This document shows positions 1 through 8,568 of a stretch of 64,000 bases of DNA, in pieces. The position numbers and the translations under genes were made by a program. The stretch is from Luteibacter aegosomatis (GTDB taxonomy: Bacteria > Pseudomonadota > Gammaproteobacteria > Xanthomonadales > Rhodanobacteraceae). The notes beneath the pieces are model-generated. The model worked only from the letters and a program-made list of their open reading frames with translations, made no database searches and had not been told where the DNA came from. The stretch covers positions 1,104,001 through 1,168,000 of the forward strand of contig NZ_CP095740.1 in the NCBI RefSeq assembly GCF_023078455.1. The letters run 5' to 3'. How positions within the stretch are numbered: position 1 is the stretch's first letter; every line of letters starts with the position of its first letter.

Positions 1-1686
1 CAGCCGCGCACGCGGGCTCGCGGCGAACGCCGCGTCGCTCTTCAGCCTGGCGTCGAACTCGTCCTTCAACGACGGATTCTCCGCGATCATCCTGCGCGCC
101 AGCGCCTCGACCACGCGCGGCTCGCCGTATTCCTTCGGTTCGAAGATCGCATCGAGGTAACCCCAACGGAGCATCGAATCCGGTGCGCGCGCATCCAGCA
201 GGTTGAGCGCCAGCACCGCGTCGGCGTTGTCGGCGCGTACGATCACCGTTCCCGCCGGCAATTCCACATCTTCCGTCGACGAGGCGATGTCGACGTCCTT
301 GAGCATGTGGTGGCCTTCGAAGGGTTTCTCGGCCCATTGGGGGTGCGTCAGCACGTCGTGGGTCACCGTCACGCGCGTGGCCGACTTGGTGCGCGTATAC
401 GGAATGCCGTGCGCGTCGAGGCGGTCGACGAGGGTGGTCCACTGCGCAGGGATCGCCCACGCCGAAGGGATCGGCGCGGCCACGTCGGGCAGGAGTCCGA
501 CCCAGCTCTGGATCGCATAGTCCTTCTTCACCTTGGGGTCGTAACGCACCCAGGTGTCGCCGGAGATGTCGCTTTTCGTCTGCGTGAACGCGTAACCCTT
601 CAGCGTCACCGGTTTCGGCACGGGGTCTTCCTTGAACGTGACCGGCAACGCGTTGCCCGATCGCGACGCGGCCCAGGCGTCGGCCTCCTTCGAGGCGCGG
701 AGCAGGGCGGCCGGGTCCGCGTTCACGTGGTCCATCACGCTGCGCACCACGTCGTAGGTGCCGCGCACGCGCACCTCGTAAGGCTTGAGCATGTGCGTTT
801 CGATCAGCAGCCCCGCGCGATTTCGGATGGCGGCGTAGCCGGTGGAGAAGCGGGGGCCGGAGCCGAAGTTGGCGATGCCCTTGGTGATGTCGCGGCCGTC
901 CTTGAATTCGAGGTATTCCGAGGCGAGATGGCCGAGTTTTTCGTAACGCGGCATCACGTCGCCTTCGTAGGCCGCTTTTTGCCACGCCTCGATCGAGGGC
1001 GGCAGCTTGTGCGCATCCTCGGCATACCAGGTGAGGTCGTACTGGTAATCGGCACCGTCGGTGGTATGGATGTCGATCAGCAGGTCGGGCTTCCACGTGT
1101 TCCAGAGCGTCAGCCATGCGCGGGTTTCGGGAGCGTCGGCCTTGACGTAGTCGCGATTGAGGTTGAGGTACTGCGACTGGCCGCGGAAACCCATTTCCGC
1201 CGGGCCGTTCTGGTTGATGCGGAAATAAGGGCCGGTATTCTCGTGGCCGTCCACGCTGTACACGGGGATGTAGACCAGCACGGCGTGGTCGAGCAGGTGC
1301 GGCAGCCGGCCGGTCACGGCGAAGTCGCGCAACAGCATGAGGCCCGCATCCTTGCCTTCGATCTCGCCCGGGTGGATGCCGGCCTGGAGCAGCACGACGG
1401 GCTTGCCCGCGGCGCGGGCGCGTTCGGGCGTGAGGTCGCCGTCCTTCGCCGCGATCACCACGGTCATGGGCCGGCCTTCCGGCGAGGTGCCGAAGGTCTC
1501 CACGCGCAGCACGCCGGGCGCGGCATCGGCGAGGCGATGCAGGTAGGCCAGCGTATCGGCATAGGACGGCGTGGTGCGAAAGTGGGACGCCTCGGCGGGA
1601 GTGATCCAGCTGTCTTTCGCGTGGAGCGCCAGGGGGGCGGCGCAGGCGAGGGCGAGAAGGAGACGGGCGGGAAGCATCGCGGTCAT
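1..1686 (-). CDS. M14 zinc carboxypeptidase, exported, 3' end outside window
   Basis: Zinc-dependent carboxypeptidase expected to act on peptides in the periplasm or outside the cell. The protein starts MTAMLPARLLLALACAAPLA, a short signal peptide, and 562 residues are visible before the left edge, so the C-terminus is missing. H105 and E108 in IHPGEIEGKDA form the HxxE zinc site of family M14, and H207 in DIHTTDGADYQYD fits the third zinc ligand. The ATG at 1686 is preferred; a second in-frame ATG lies three codons later. It is divergent from the sigma factor gene, with a palindrome between them. The family call is firm; the substrate is unknown. Confidence 0.88.
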   Translation of the reverse strand, partial: MTAMLPARLLLALACAAPLALHAKDSWITPAEASHFRTTPSYADTLAYLHRLADAAPGVLRVETFGTSPEGRPMTVVIAAKDGDLTPERARAAGKPVVLLQAGIHPGEIEGKDAGLMLLRDFAVTGRLPHLLDHAVLVYIPVYSVDGHENTGPYFRINQNGPAEMGFRGQSQYLNLNRDYVKADAPETRAWLTLWNTWKPDLLIDIHTTDGADYQYDLTWYAEDAHKLPPSIEAWQKAAYEGDVMPRYEKLGHLASEYLEFKDGRDITKGIANFGSGPRFSTGYAAIRNRAGLLIETHMLKPYEVRVRGTYDVVRSVMDHVNADPAALLRASKEADAWAASRSGNALPVTFKEDPVPKPVTLKGYAFTQTKSDISGDTWVRYDPKVKKDYAIQSWVGLLPDVAAPIPSAWAIPAQWTTLVDRLDAHGIPYTRTKSATRVTVTHDVLTHPQWAEKPFEGHHMLKDVDIASSTEDVELPAGTVIVRADNADAVLALNLLDARAPDSMLRWGYLDAIFEPKEYGEPRVVEALARRMIAENPSLKDEFDARLKSDAAFAASPRARL

Positions 1687-1696
1687 GGTGCGGTCC

Positions 1697-1713
1697 GACG
1701 GGATATTCCCGTC
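1697..1713. promoter_or_regulatory. 17-bp perfect palindrome, possible operator
   Basis: GACGGGATATTCCCGTC has two perfect 7-bp arms around TAT. It lies 10 bp upstream of the carboxypeptidase start and 51 bp upstream of the sigma factor start. The position in a divergent intergenic region suggests a protein-binding site for either gene. No regulator can be named from sequence. Confidence 0.4.
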
Positions 1714-1764
1714 ATTGTGTGATTTTTTCGTCCCGGCGGCGAATCATGGAGGAAAGGAGAGGGT

Positions 1765-2262
1765 ATGACCGACGACCGGCGACAACGCTGCGAGATCCTG
1801 TTACGCGAACACCGCGCGATCCTGTTCAAGGTGGCGGCGGTGTACGCGCACGACGTGGAAGACCGCCACGACCTCGCGCAGGAAATCGCCTTGCAGGTGT
1901 GGCGATCGTTCGCTTCGTACGACGCCTCGCGACCGTTTTCCACGTGGATGTACCGCGTGGCGCTCAACGTGGGCCTGTCGCATGCGCGGCGTCGCAGCGA
2001 GCGTATGCAGCCGCTGGACGATGCCCTCGCCGATACCCTCGGCGGCGGCACGCCCATCGACGAGCCCGACGAGCGGGTGGCCTGGCTGATGCGCGCCATC
2101 GGTGCCCTGCCGCCTCTGGATCGCGCGCTGGTGATGCTGCACCTCGATGAATTGTCCTACGCCGAGATCGCTTCGGTGCTCGGCATCGCCGAATCCAACG
2201 TCGGCACCCGTTTGAACCGCATCAGGCAACGATGGAGGAATACATGGAACTCGACGAACTGA
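1765..2262 (+). CDS. ECF-type RNA polymerase sigma factor
   Basis: Alternative sigma factor of the extracytoplasmic-function class, 165 residues, the normal size for the group. Region 2 covers roughly residues 10-78 (DLAQEIALQVWRSFASYD, then PFSTWMYRVALN). Region 4 covers about 105-155, with a helix-turn-helix around LSYAEIASVLGIAESNVGTR. The ATG at 1765 follows a strong Shine-Dalgarno run (GGAAAGGAG). The downstream membrane-protein gene overlaps its 3' end by 19 nt, so the two are probably translated together. No classic anti-sigma zinc-binding motif is seen next to it, so the activating signal is unknown. Confidence 0.9.
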   Translation: MTDDRRQRCEILLREHRAILFKVAAVYAHDVEDRHDLAQEIALQVWRSFASYDASRPFSTWMYRVALNVGLSHARRRSERMQPLDDALADTLGGGTPIDEPDERVAWLMRAIGALPPLDRALVMLHLDELSYAEIASVLGIAESNVGTRLNRIRQRWRNTWNSTN

Positions 2263-2852
2263 AAATCGGTTGGCAGGCCCTGGAACGACGCGTGGCGGCG
2301 CTGGAAGTGCAGGTTCCGGCAAGCGGTGCCAGCCCCGTGCACGCGGAGCTGCGACCGCTGGTGGTGGGGCAATCGGTGCAGATGGTGTTCGGTGTCGTGC
2401 TGGCGATGGCCGCGGGGACGTTCTGGTTCGACCATCGCGATGCGCCCGGCCCGCTGGTGGCGGGGCTGCTCCTGCACCTTTACGGCATCGCGATGATCGT
2501 GGCGGCGGCGCGCAACCTCGTGCTGGCGGCGCGCGCCCGGGCTTCGGCGCCCCTGCTCGAACTGCAGGCCCGGGTGGCGGAACTCCGGGCCTGGCGCATC
2601 CGCGAGGGGCGCTGGTTCGGCGTGGTGGGGTGCTTCATGTGGGTGCCGATGATCGTCTGGGGTTTCGGCCTGGCGGGCGTCGACATCGTCGCGGCGCGGC
2701 CGGGCTACGTGGGGTGGAACCTGCTGACGGCGGGGGTGTGCCTCGGCGTCTACCTCGTAGTGAGGCGGCTGGGAAAGGTGCCGGAGGGGGCCTCGGTGAG
2801 GCGGGCCAGGGAGCGTCTGGCCGAGGTGGAGCGATTCGCGCGCGGGGAGTGA
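2244..2852 (+). CDS. Multi-pass membrane protein paired with the ECF sigma factor
   Basis: A 202-residue protein with no family I can name confidently. The N-terminus (MELDELKIGWQALERRVAAL) looks like a short cytoplasmic amphipathic or coiled-coil helix. It is followed by about four hydrophobic segments near residues 42-60, 68-90, 125-150 and 158-178, and a charged tail. The start at 2244 is chosen because GGAGG sits five bases ahead of it; an in-frame ATG at 2232 has no comparable site. The 19-nt overlap with the sigma gene suggests it may control that sigma factor as a membrane anti-sigma or sensor. This role is inference from position only. Confidence 0.72.
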   Translation: MELDELKIGWQALERRVAALEVQVPASGASPVHAELRPLVVGQSVQMVFGVVLAMAAGTFWFDHRDAPGPLVAGLLLHLYGIAMIVAAARNLVLAARARASAPLLELQARVAELRAWRIREGRWFGVVGCFMWVPMIVWGFGLAGVDIVAARPGYVGWNLLTAGVCLGVYLVVRRLGKVPEGASVRRARERLAEVERFARGE

Positions 2853-2861
2853 GCCGTCGCC

Positions 2862-2939
2862 CCTGCGCACGCACGCGGGGGCATAGCGTGGGGCAACCGG
2901 TCGTCGCATGAGCATCCCTGCGGCTCCCGCGTGCGCAGG
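2862..2939. repeat. Imperfect inverted repeat between the membrane protein and the two-component system
   Basis: The outer arms CCTGCGCACGC (2862-2872) and GCGTGCGCAGG (2929-2939) are perfectly complementary, with a further partly matching GC-rich inner stretch. It starts 9 bp after a stop codon and has no T tract, so it resembles a REP-type hairpin more than an intrinsic terminator. Confidence 0.45.
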
Positions 2940-2950
2940 TTCCACCGTTT

Positions 2951-2983
2951 CTAAGCGCCCGCTAAGCTCGCCCTAAGGATAAT
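2951..2983 (+). promoter_or_regulatory. Three 11-bp-spaced CTAAG repeats plus -10 box, response-regulator promoter
   Basis: CTAAG occurs at 2951, 2962 and 2973, exactly 11 bp apart, so on the same face of the helix. GATAAT at 2978-2983 is a good -10 box directly after the third repeat, so the second repeat covers the -35 position. Direct repeats with 11-bp spacing are the usual target of OmpR-family regulators such as PmrA (half-site TTAAG). The layout suggests that the downstream regulator activates its own operon. Confidence 0.6.
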
Positions 2984-3011
2984 CGTCCCACCTCCCCGAC
3001 AGGCCACGCCC

Positions 3012-3677
3012 TTGCACATCATCCTCGTCGAAGACGATGCCCAGCTCGGCGACGCCATTCGCCGGGCGCTGGAGCGGCTGGCCTACACCATCAGCTGGTT
3101 TCGCGACGGCAACCAGGCCCTCGCCGCCCTGCGCGACCACGACGCCGACCTGGTGCTGCTCGACCTCGGCCTGCCGGGCAAGGACGGCTTCGACGTGCTG
3201 ACCGAGGCGCGTCGGCTGCGTGTCGACACGCCGGTGATCGTCATGTCGGCGCGCGACCAACTCGACGCCCGCATCCGCGCGCTCGACGCCGGTGCCGACG
3301 ATTACCTCGTCAAACCCTTCCACCTCGACGAACTCGCCGCCCGCATCCGTTCGCTGGCGCGACGCGCGCGCGGTGCGGCGGTGAACCGCCTGGAAGCCGG
3401 CGCGCTCTCGCTCGACCTGGGCACCTTCGAGGTGACCTGGCATGGCGAAAAGGTGGAACTGACCCGTCGCGAGTTCGCTTTGTTGCAGGCGCTGATGGAG
3501 CGCACGGGGCGCATCGTCCGCCGCGAGTCGCTGGAAACCTCGCTTTACGGACCGGACACCGTGATGAGCACCAGTGCGCTGGAGGTGCTGGTCCATTCGC
3601 TGCGACGCAAACTCAGCGCGGGCGCGATCCAGACGGTGCGCGGATTCGGCTACATGGTGCCGCGGGAACCGAAGTGA
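3012..3677 (+). CDS. OmpR-family response regulator, PmrA/QseB-like
   Basis: DNA-binding response regulator of 221 residues. The receiver domain covers about 1-115, with acidic pocket E7-D8-D9, phospho-acceptor D51 in LLDLGLPGKDGFD, and K101 in YLVKPF. A winged-helix DNA-binding domain follows from about 125 to 218 (LTRREFALLQAL, then VLVHSLRRKL). The start is TTG at 3012; the sequence MHIILVEDD begins there as expected for the family. Its stop overlaps the kinase start as GTGA. The three CTAAG repeats upstream suggest autoregulation. The physiological signal is not evident, and no lipid A modification genes adjoin it. Confidence 0.9.
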   Translation: MHIILVEDDAQLGDAIRRALERLAYTISWFRDGNQALAALRDHDADLVLLDLGLPGKDGFDVLTEARRLRVDTPVIVMSARDQLDARIRALDAGADDYLVKPFHLDELAARIRSLARRARGAAVNRLEAGALSLDLGTFEVTWHGEKVELTRREFALLQALMERTGRIVRRESLETSLYGPDTVMSTSALEVLVHSLRRKLSAGAIQTVRGFGYMVPREPK

Positions 3678-5065
3678 AGCCGGCGAGCCTGCGCAAGCGA
3701 TTGACGTGGCTGATCGTGCTGGTGCTGGCCGCCGTGCTGTTGCCGCTGGGCGTGCTGAGCGCGCAGCGCACGCTGGAAGAAGTGGACGAGCTCTCCGACG
3801 GCCGCCTCGCCCAGGCCGCGCGCACGCTCGAGGTGCTGGTGGGGCGCATCGGCGTGGAACGGTTGCGCACGCAACGCGGCGCGCGGTTGCTGGTGCCGAG
3901 CTTCTCCAACCATCCCCAGGAAGTGATGGTGCAGGGTCGCACTTTCGAATCCGAGGTGGGTTTCCAGGTGTTCGACAGCGACGGTACCGTGCTGCTCGCC
4001 ACCGAAAACCTGTCCGGCGTGCCGCACACGCACGCGCCGGACGGGGCATTCGAAGACATCAGCAGCGGAAAGTACGAATGGCGCGTGTTCACCTTGATCA
4101 TGGAAGACCAGGGCATCGTCATTCGCGCGGGAGAGCGGTATGACAGCCGGCACGAGATCACGCGCGCCTTGTGGATCGAGCATGGCCTTCCCACCCTGAT
4201 CGGACTGCCCTTGCTTGCCTTGCTCGTCGGATGGGCGATTCGCCGCGGCCTGGCTCCGCTCGAAATGCTCGAGCGCGCGCTGTCGCGACGCCAGCCGGGC
4301 AGTCGCGAGCCGATCCATCTGCCCGACGCCCCCAGCGAACTGGAGCCGGTGCTGGCCGCGCTCAACGAGCAGATCGACCGCCTCGAACGCGCGCTCGACC
4401 GCGAACGGCGTTTCAGCGCCGACGTGGCGCACGAACTGCGCACGCCGTTGGCGTCGACGATGATCAACCTGGAAGACGCGATGGCGTCCGCGCGTCCCGA
4501 CGACACGCAGACCGCGCTCGAGGCCGCGCGCGAATGCCTGGTGTCGCTGGCGCGTCGCACGGAACAGTTGCTGGCCCTCGCCCGCCTCGAGGCGGGCGTC
4601 GCGTCGGGGCCGCGCGCCCGGGTGGACCTGGGCGAGCTGGTGCAGGAAACCATCGACGAGCTGTCGCCGGTGATCGAGGGCGGCGGCGTGGAGCTAGGCA
4701 TCCGCGATCTTCACGAGCACGTATACGTCGAAGGTTATGCCGTGGCCCTCGGCGCGCTGTTGCGCAACCTGCTGGAAAACGCATTCCGCCACGTACCGCG
4801 TGGCGGCCACGTGGAACTGTCCGTTACCGAGATCGACGGCGTCGCCGTGATGGAAGTGGTGGACGACGGCCCCGGCATTCCCGCCGAACGCCGGGCAGCG
4901 ATGTTCTCGCGTTTCGAGCGAGGCGTGGATACGCACGGAGGCTACGGGCTCGGCCTGTCCATCGTGCAGCGCGCCGCCGAACTGCACGGCGCGACGGTGG
5001 AACTGCTCGATCGCGAGGGGGGCTCGGGGCTGCGCGCCGTGGTCCGCATCCCCCTCGCGTCGTAA
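3674..5065 (+). CDS. Sensor histidine kinase, partner of the upstream regulator
   Basis: Inner-membrane sensor kinase of 463 residues starting at GTG 3674, overlapping the regulator stop. A first membrane helix lies near residues 11-30, a periplasmic sensor region at about 31-170 and a second helix near 172-190. The dimerisation/phospho-acceptor domain contains H253 in FSADVAHELRTPLAS. The ATP-binding domain shows NLLENAFRHVP, DDGPGIP and GGYGLGLSIV. The overall build resembles the QseC/PmrB type. The stop lies three bases from the convergent M61 peptidase gene. Confidence 0.9.
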   Translation: MKPASLRKRLTWLIVLVLAAVLLPLGVLSAQRTLEEVDELSDGRLAQAARTLEVLVGRIGVERLRTQRGARLLVPSFSNHPQEVMVQGRTFESEVGFQVFDSDGTVLLATENLSGVPHTHAPDGAFEDISSGKYEWRVFTLIMEDQGIVIRAGERYDSRHEITRALWIEHGLPTLIGLPLLALLVGWAIRRGLAPLEMLERALSRRQPGSREPIHLPDAPSELEPVLAALNEQIDRLERALDRERRFSADVAHELRTPLASTMINLEDAMASARPDDTQTALEAARECLVSLARRTEQLLALARLEAGVASGPRARVDLGELVQETIDELSPVIEGGGVELGIRDLHEHVYVEGYAVALGALLRNLLENAFRHVPRGGHVELSVTEIDGVAVMEVVDDGPGIPAERRAAMFSRFERGVDTHGGYGLGLSIVQRAAELHGATVELLDREGGSGLRAVVRIPLAS

Positions 5066-5068
5066 CGC

Positions 5069-6937
5069 TTACAACGGTTTGGCGATCAGGCCGATCAGGT
5101 CCTTGCCTTCACCGCGCACGAGGTGCGGATACCTCAGGCCGCCGTGGTAGTCCACCGCGATGTGACGATAGTCGTCCACGTCCTTCACGAGGAAATCGAT
5201 GGGCGCCGTGCCGTTCTTCGCATCGGTGATCGCGTCTTTCAGGCCCTTGGTGCTGAAGTCCTTCCCGTTGACGGCGACGATGGTCACGCCGGGTACGAGG
5301 CCGGCCTTGGCGGCCACGCCGTCCCACTGCGCGTCCTGGATATCACCCTTGTCGGTGACCACGACGCCGAGCGAATAGGCCAGGCTCACCGCCTTGCGGG
5401 TCTTCTCGCCGGTCTTCATGAACGGGGTGGGCTTGTCGTCGTAGACGAGCTTCCAGCCGCCGCCCTCGATGCCCTTCTCGGGCAGGCCGTCGCCGGTGGC
5501 GTCCAGTCGCTGGCGCAGGAAGCTCTTCCAGTCGTACGGCTGGATGCCGTTGAGCGTGTTCACCACGTCGTCGAAGGTGTAGGTCTTCGGCGTGTAGCTG
5601 CCGCTGTCCATGCCGTAGAAGGCGCGGGCGAATTCGTCCAGCGTGTGCTTGCCGCCGGAAAGGTCGCGGATCTTCGTGTCGACGTCGAGCCAAAGCATCT
5701 GGCCTTCGGGGTAGTAATCGGAACTGCGACGGTAGTTGACCCAGCCGCGGGTACCCCGTGAGGAGAGCGGGATGCCGTCGGCCGTGTCCTGCAGCGAACG
5801 CCATGAGCGGCCCGTGCGCGCGGTCATGTCGGCGGCGATGCTCGCCAGCGAGTCGCGCCACTGGTCGGTCGTCCAGATGCCCGAACGCGCGGTGAGCACG
5901 CCGGCCCAGTAGTCGGTGAGGCCTTCGTACACCCACAGCAGGTCGTCCTGCATCGGCTCGGTGAAGGTCGGCGTCCACAGGTCGGCGGGGCGGCGGAACT
6001 TGCCGTTCCAGGAGTGCACGTATTCGTGCGGCAGCAGCGTGCCGGCGGCCACGTTCACGTCGGCGTCGGTGAGGAAGTTGGCGAAGAGGCGATCGTCGCT
6101 GGACTGGTGATGCTCCAGGCCGAAATGCCCCGTGTGGTCGGAGACCACCAGCAGGAAATCGTAATGGCCGTAGTGGTGCGCGTTGAACAGCTTGTTGGCC
6201 TGGACCACGAGCGAACGCTGCTTGGCGATCTGCGCGTCGGTGGCCTTGATGCTGTCGGCGTTCTCACCCGCGATGTCCAGGTGCACGGGCACCGATTGGC
6301 CCGGCGCGAGGTCGATGCGGTTGAAGTACTTGCTCGTAAGCACGGGCGAATCGACGAGGTTCTCGAAGCTCACCGGCTTGAAGCGCACGGTGTCGCCGTC
6401 CTGGCCGGCCGTTTCCAGGGCGCTGGCGAATTTCCAGCCGCCCGGAAGTTTCACGCTCGGGTCGACGGTGATCCTGCTTACGTAGTAGCCGGCGGGATAG
6501 AAGGCCACTTCGTTGAACGAAAGGGGGATGTAGTTCGGCGTGGCCGGGGCGAGGTATTCGAAGGCGAGGTCGAGCTTGCTGACGCCTTCGGGCACGTCGA
6601 CGTGGAAGGCATACATCTCCTTGAGGTCGCGACGCCAGGGAATCCGTTTGCCGTTGCCGGTGACGATGAAGCCCGCCACGTTGGACAACGGACCGTCGGG
6701 GCCGTGATAGCCCGGAAGCCATTTCGGGTAATAGAGCACCATGTGCCCCGCATGGACGGGAATGCTCTCGCGCACGTGGAAGATGTGGCGCTGCTGGTCG
6801 GAGAGATCCACCTGCAGGGAGAGGTTGCCCTGGTAGGGCTGGTCGACGGCGACCGGGAGTTCCTGCGCCCAGGCGCCTGAGCAGGTGGCGACGGCGATGG
6901 CCGAGGCGAGGGTGGCACGGCGGAGCAAGGGACGCAT
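5069..6937 (-). CDS. M61 family glycyl aminopeptidase with PDZ domain
   Basis: Exported zinc metallopeptidase of about 622 residues. A signal peptide covers roughly residues 1-25 (ends GAWAQ). The N-terminal beta domain is followed by the catalytic domain with HEYVHSWN; H304, H308 and the neighbouring E305 make the HExxH-like site of family M61. A PDZ-like region lies in the last 130 residues (WDGVAAKAGLVPGVTIVAVNG). I chose the ATG at 6937 because it begins the signal peptide; an in-frame ATG 16 codons upstream would bury it. Family M61 enzymes remove N-terminal glycine or alanine. The gene converges on the histidine kinase. Confidence 0.9.
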   Translation of the reverse strand: MRPLLRRATLASAIAVATCSGAWAQELPVAVDQPYQGNLSLQVDLSDQQRHIFHVRESIPVHAGHMVLYYPKWLPGYHGPDGPLSNVAGFIVTGNGKRIPWRRDLKEMYAFHVDVPEGVSKLDLAFEYLAPATPNYIPLSFNEVAFYPAGYYVSRITVDPSVKLPGGWKFASALETAGQDGDTVRFKPVSFENLVDSPVLTSKYFNRIDLAPGQSVPVHLDIAGENADSIKATDAQIAKQRSLVVQANKLFNAHHYGHYDFLLVVSDHTGHFGLEHHQSSDDRLFANFLTDADVNVAAGTLLPHEYVHSWNGKFRRPADLWTPTFTEPMQDDLLWVYEGLTDYWAGVLTARSGIWTTDQWRDSLASIAADMTARTGRSWRSLQDTADGIPLSSRGTRGWVNYRRSSDYYPEGQMLWLDVDTKIRDLSGGKHTLDEFARAFYGMDSGSYTPKTYTFDDVVNTLNGIQPYDWKSFLRQRLDATGDGLPEKGIEGGGWKLVYDDKPTPFMKTGEKTRKAVSLAYSLGVVVTDKGDIQDAQWDGVAAKAGLVPGVTIVAVNGKDFSTKGLKDAITDAKNGTAPIDFLVKDVDDYRHIAVDYHGGLRYPHLVRGEGKDLIGLIAKPL

Positions 6938-7066
6938 GGCTCGTATTCCGGCGGGTAGGATAACCACCGATGGTAGGAGCCTCACCGGGGCGAACCTGTG
7001 CCAGAGGTCATGGCCGTTTGAAACGGGGGACTACGCCGCCGTGGGTCGGCTGGATAGCATGGGGCG

Positions 7067-7510
7067 ATGAAAGCAAAAACGCTCCGCCGCATCCTCAACC
7101 TGTGGCCACCGTTCCTGTTCGCCGGCATCCGCGTGGAAACACTCGACGATTACCGCTACGCCCGGGTAAAGCTCAAGCTCGCCTGGTACAACCGCAATTA
7201 CGTGCGGGTGCACTTCGGCGGCAGCCTGTTCTCCATGACCGATCCGTTCTGGATGATCATGGTGCTGAAGTGCCTGGGCGACGAGTACGTCGTCTGGGAC
7301 CAGGCGGGGGAGATCCGCTTCGTGTCACCGGGGCGGGAAGACGTCTTCGCCGAGTTCCATGTCGACGACGCCGTGCTCGACGAGATCCGCGCGGCGACGG
7401 GGGGCGGCGAGAAATGCCTGCGGTGGTTCGAGACGGAAGTGCGTACGGCCTCGGGCGAGGTGGTGGCCGTGGTTCGCAAGCAGCTTTACGTGAGGCGAAA
7501 GCGTCGCTGA
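7067..7510 (+). CDS. DUF4442 hot-dog-fold protein
   Basis: A 147-residue protein matching the DUF4442 family, which shares the hot-dog fold with PaaI-type acyl-CoA thioesterases. Visible family features are the N-terminal LNLWPPFLFAGIRVE segment, NYVRVHFGGSLFSMTDPFWMIM and the C-terminal strand pair around EVVAVVRKQLYVRRK. It probably binds or hydrolyses an acyl thioester in the cytoplasm, but no substrate can be read from the sequence. It is a single gene, divergent from the M61 peptidase, and ends in a strong hairpin shared with the convergent thioredoxin gene. Confidence 0.8.
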   Translation: MKAKTLRRILNLWPPFLFAGIRVETLDDYRYARVKLKLAWYNRNYVRVHFGGSLFSMTDPFWMIMVLKCLGDEYVVWDQAGEIRFVSPGREDVFAEFHVDDAVLDEIRAATGGGEKCLRWFETEVRTASGEVVAVVRKQLYVRRKRR

Positions 7511-7542
7511 CCGTCGCTCCTGCGCAACGCAGGAGCGACGGT
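7510..7542. terminator. Perfect 15-bp hairpin between convergent genes
   Basis: A perfect 15-bp stem around a CAA loop begins on the last base of the DUF4442 stop codon and lies five bases from the end of the thioredoxin gene. It has no T tract on either side. A bidirectional terminator or a REP-like element would both fit; its CGTCGCTCCTGCG arm resembles part of the repeat at 2862. Confidence 0.5.
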
Positions 7543-7547
7543 GGGGG

Positions 7548-8420
7548 TCAGAACAGTAACGAGGCCATCTTGCGGCGATACGTACCCACCAGCTCCGCGT
7601 CGTCGAGCGTGGCGAATGCCGCCAGAAGGCGTTTCTTCGCCTGACCGTCGTTCCAGTCGCGCTGGCGCTTGAGCACGTCGAGGAACTGGTCGAGGCCGGC
7701 GGCCTCGTCGCCTTCGATGAGCAGTCGCACGCCGAGGAGGTCGCGCGCTTCCCAGTCGGCGTCGTTCGCCTGCACGCGCTGGCGCAGTTCCTCGATACCT
7801 GGCGCGCCGGCCAATGCCCGGGCCAGTTCGAGCTGGCTGCGCAGGCGCACGGCGCGGGCGTCGGTCGCGAGATTGGCGGGCAGGGCGTCGAGTTCGGCCT
7901 GCGCCGGCTCGACGCGGCCGGCGCGCATCAGCGCCAGGGCGAGGTCGAGCTTGAGTTCGGCGCGGTCCGGTTCGGCGGCGATGGCCTGCTGGATGCGGTT
8001 GATGGCGTCCTCGGGGGATTCCACGGCGGCGGGGGCCTCCGCGGCGGGCTCGCCGGCTTCGCGCGGCTCGATGCCGTTGCGCGCGAGGAATTCCCGCACC
8101 TGGCCCTCCGGCAACGCGCCGGTGAAACCGTCGGCGATGCCGCCGCCGCTGACCAGCATCACCGTCGGAATGCTGCGCACCTGGAACGCCGCGGCGATCT
8201 GCTGCTCGGCGTCGACGTCGACTTTCGCCAGGCGGAACGCGCCGTTGTATTCGACGGCCAGCTTCTCGAGGATCGGGCCAAGGGACTTACAGGGTCCGCA
8301 CCATTCCGCCCACAGGTCGACCAGGATGGGGGTCTGCATGGAGGCCTGGACGACATCGTTCTCGAAACCGGCCGTGGTCGCGTCGAAAATGTGTTCGCTG
8401 GTGCTCTGGGCGCTGCTCAC
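7548..8420 (-). CDS. cnoX: CnoX/YbbN-like thioredoxin with C-terminal helical repeats
   Basis: Cytoplasmic protein of 290 residues. The thioredoxin domain covers about residues 10-115, with WAEWCGPCK and the cis-proline loop RSIPTVML. The rest is helical and TPR-like (AINRIQQAIAAEPDRAELKLDLALALMR type repeats), the layout of the chaperedoxin CnoX. E. coli CnoX has lost the first active-site cysteine, while this protein keeps CGPC and may be redox active. The start is GTG at 8420, preceded by AGGAG at ideal spacing; an ATG 19 codons upstream adds an unstructured tail and lacks such a site. Confidence 0.87.
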   Translation of the reverse strand: MSSAQSTSEHIFDATTAGFENDVVQASMQTPILVDLWAEWCGPCKSLGPILEKLAVEYNGAFRLAKVDVDAEQQIAAAFQVRSIPTVMLVSGGGIADGFTGALPEGQVREFLARNGIEPREAGEPAAEAPAAVESPEDAINRIQQAIAAEPDRAELKLDLALALMRAGRVEPAQAELDALPANLATDARAVRLRSQLELARALAGAPGIEELRQRVQANDADWEARDLLGVRLLIEGDEAAGLDQFLDVLKRQRDWNDGQAKKRLLAAFATLDDAELVGTYRRKMASLLF

Positions 8421-8568
8421 GGAATGCTCCTGGGGGGTGGGACCGATCGTCCGAAGATCGGGGGAACCCGGCAGCATATCAAGGTCCGGGGGCGGCCCGT
8501 CATGCGCCGTTTACCCTGATTTGCGATCATGTGCCACCGGGCCGGTGTGGCCCAGCGTGCCGGAACGC

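Noticed and set aside
307..1722. Long plus-strand open frame over the carboxypeptidase
   Set aside because: High-GC antisense shadow. The minus strand encodes a clear M14 peptidase with zinc ligands and a signal peptide; the plus-strand translation is low-complexity Arg/Gly/Val/His.
7504..7545. Possible CRISPR-like or tRNA-like structure from the hairpin between convergent genes
   Set aside because: A single perfect stem without repeated units or cloverleaf features.
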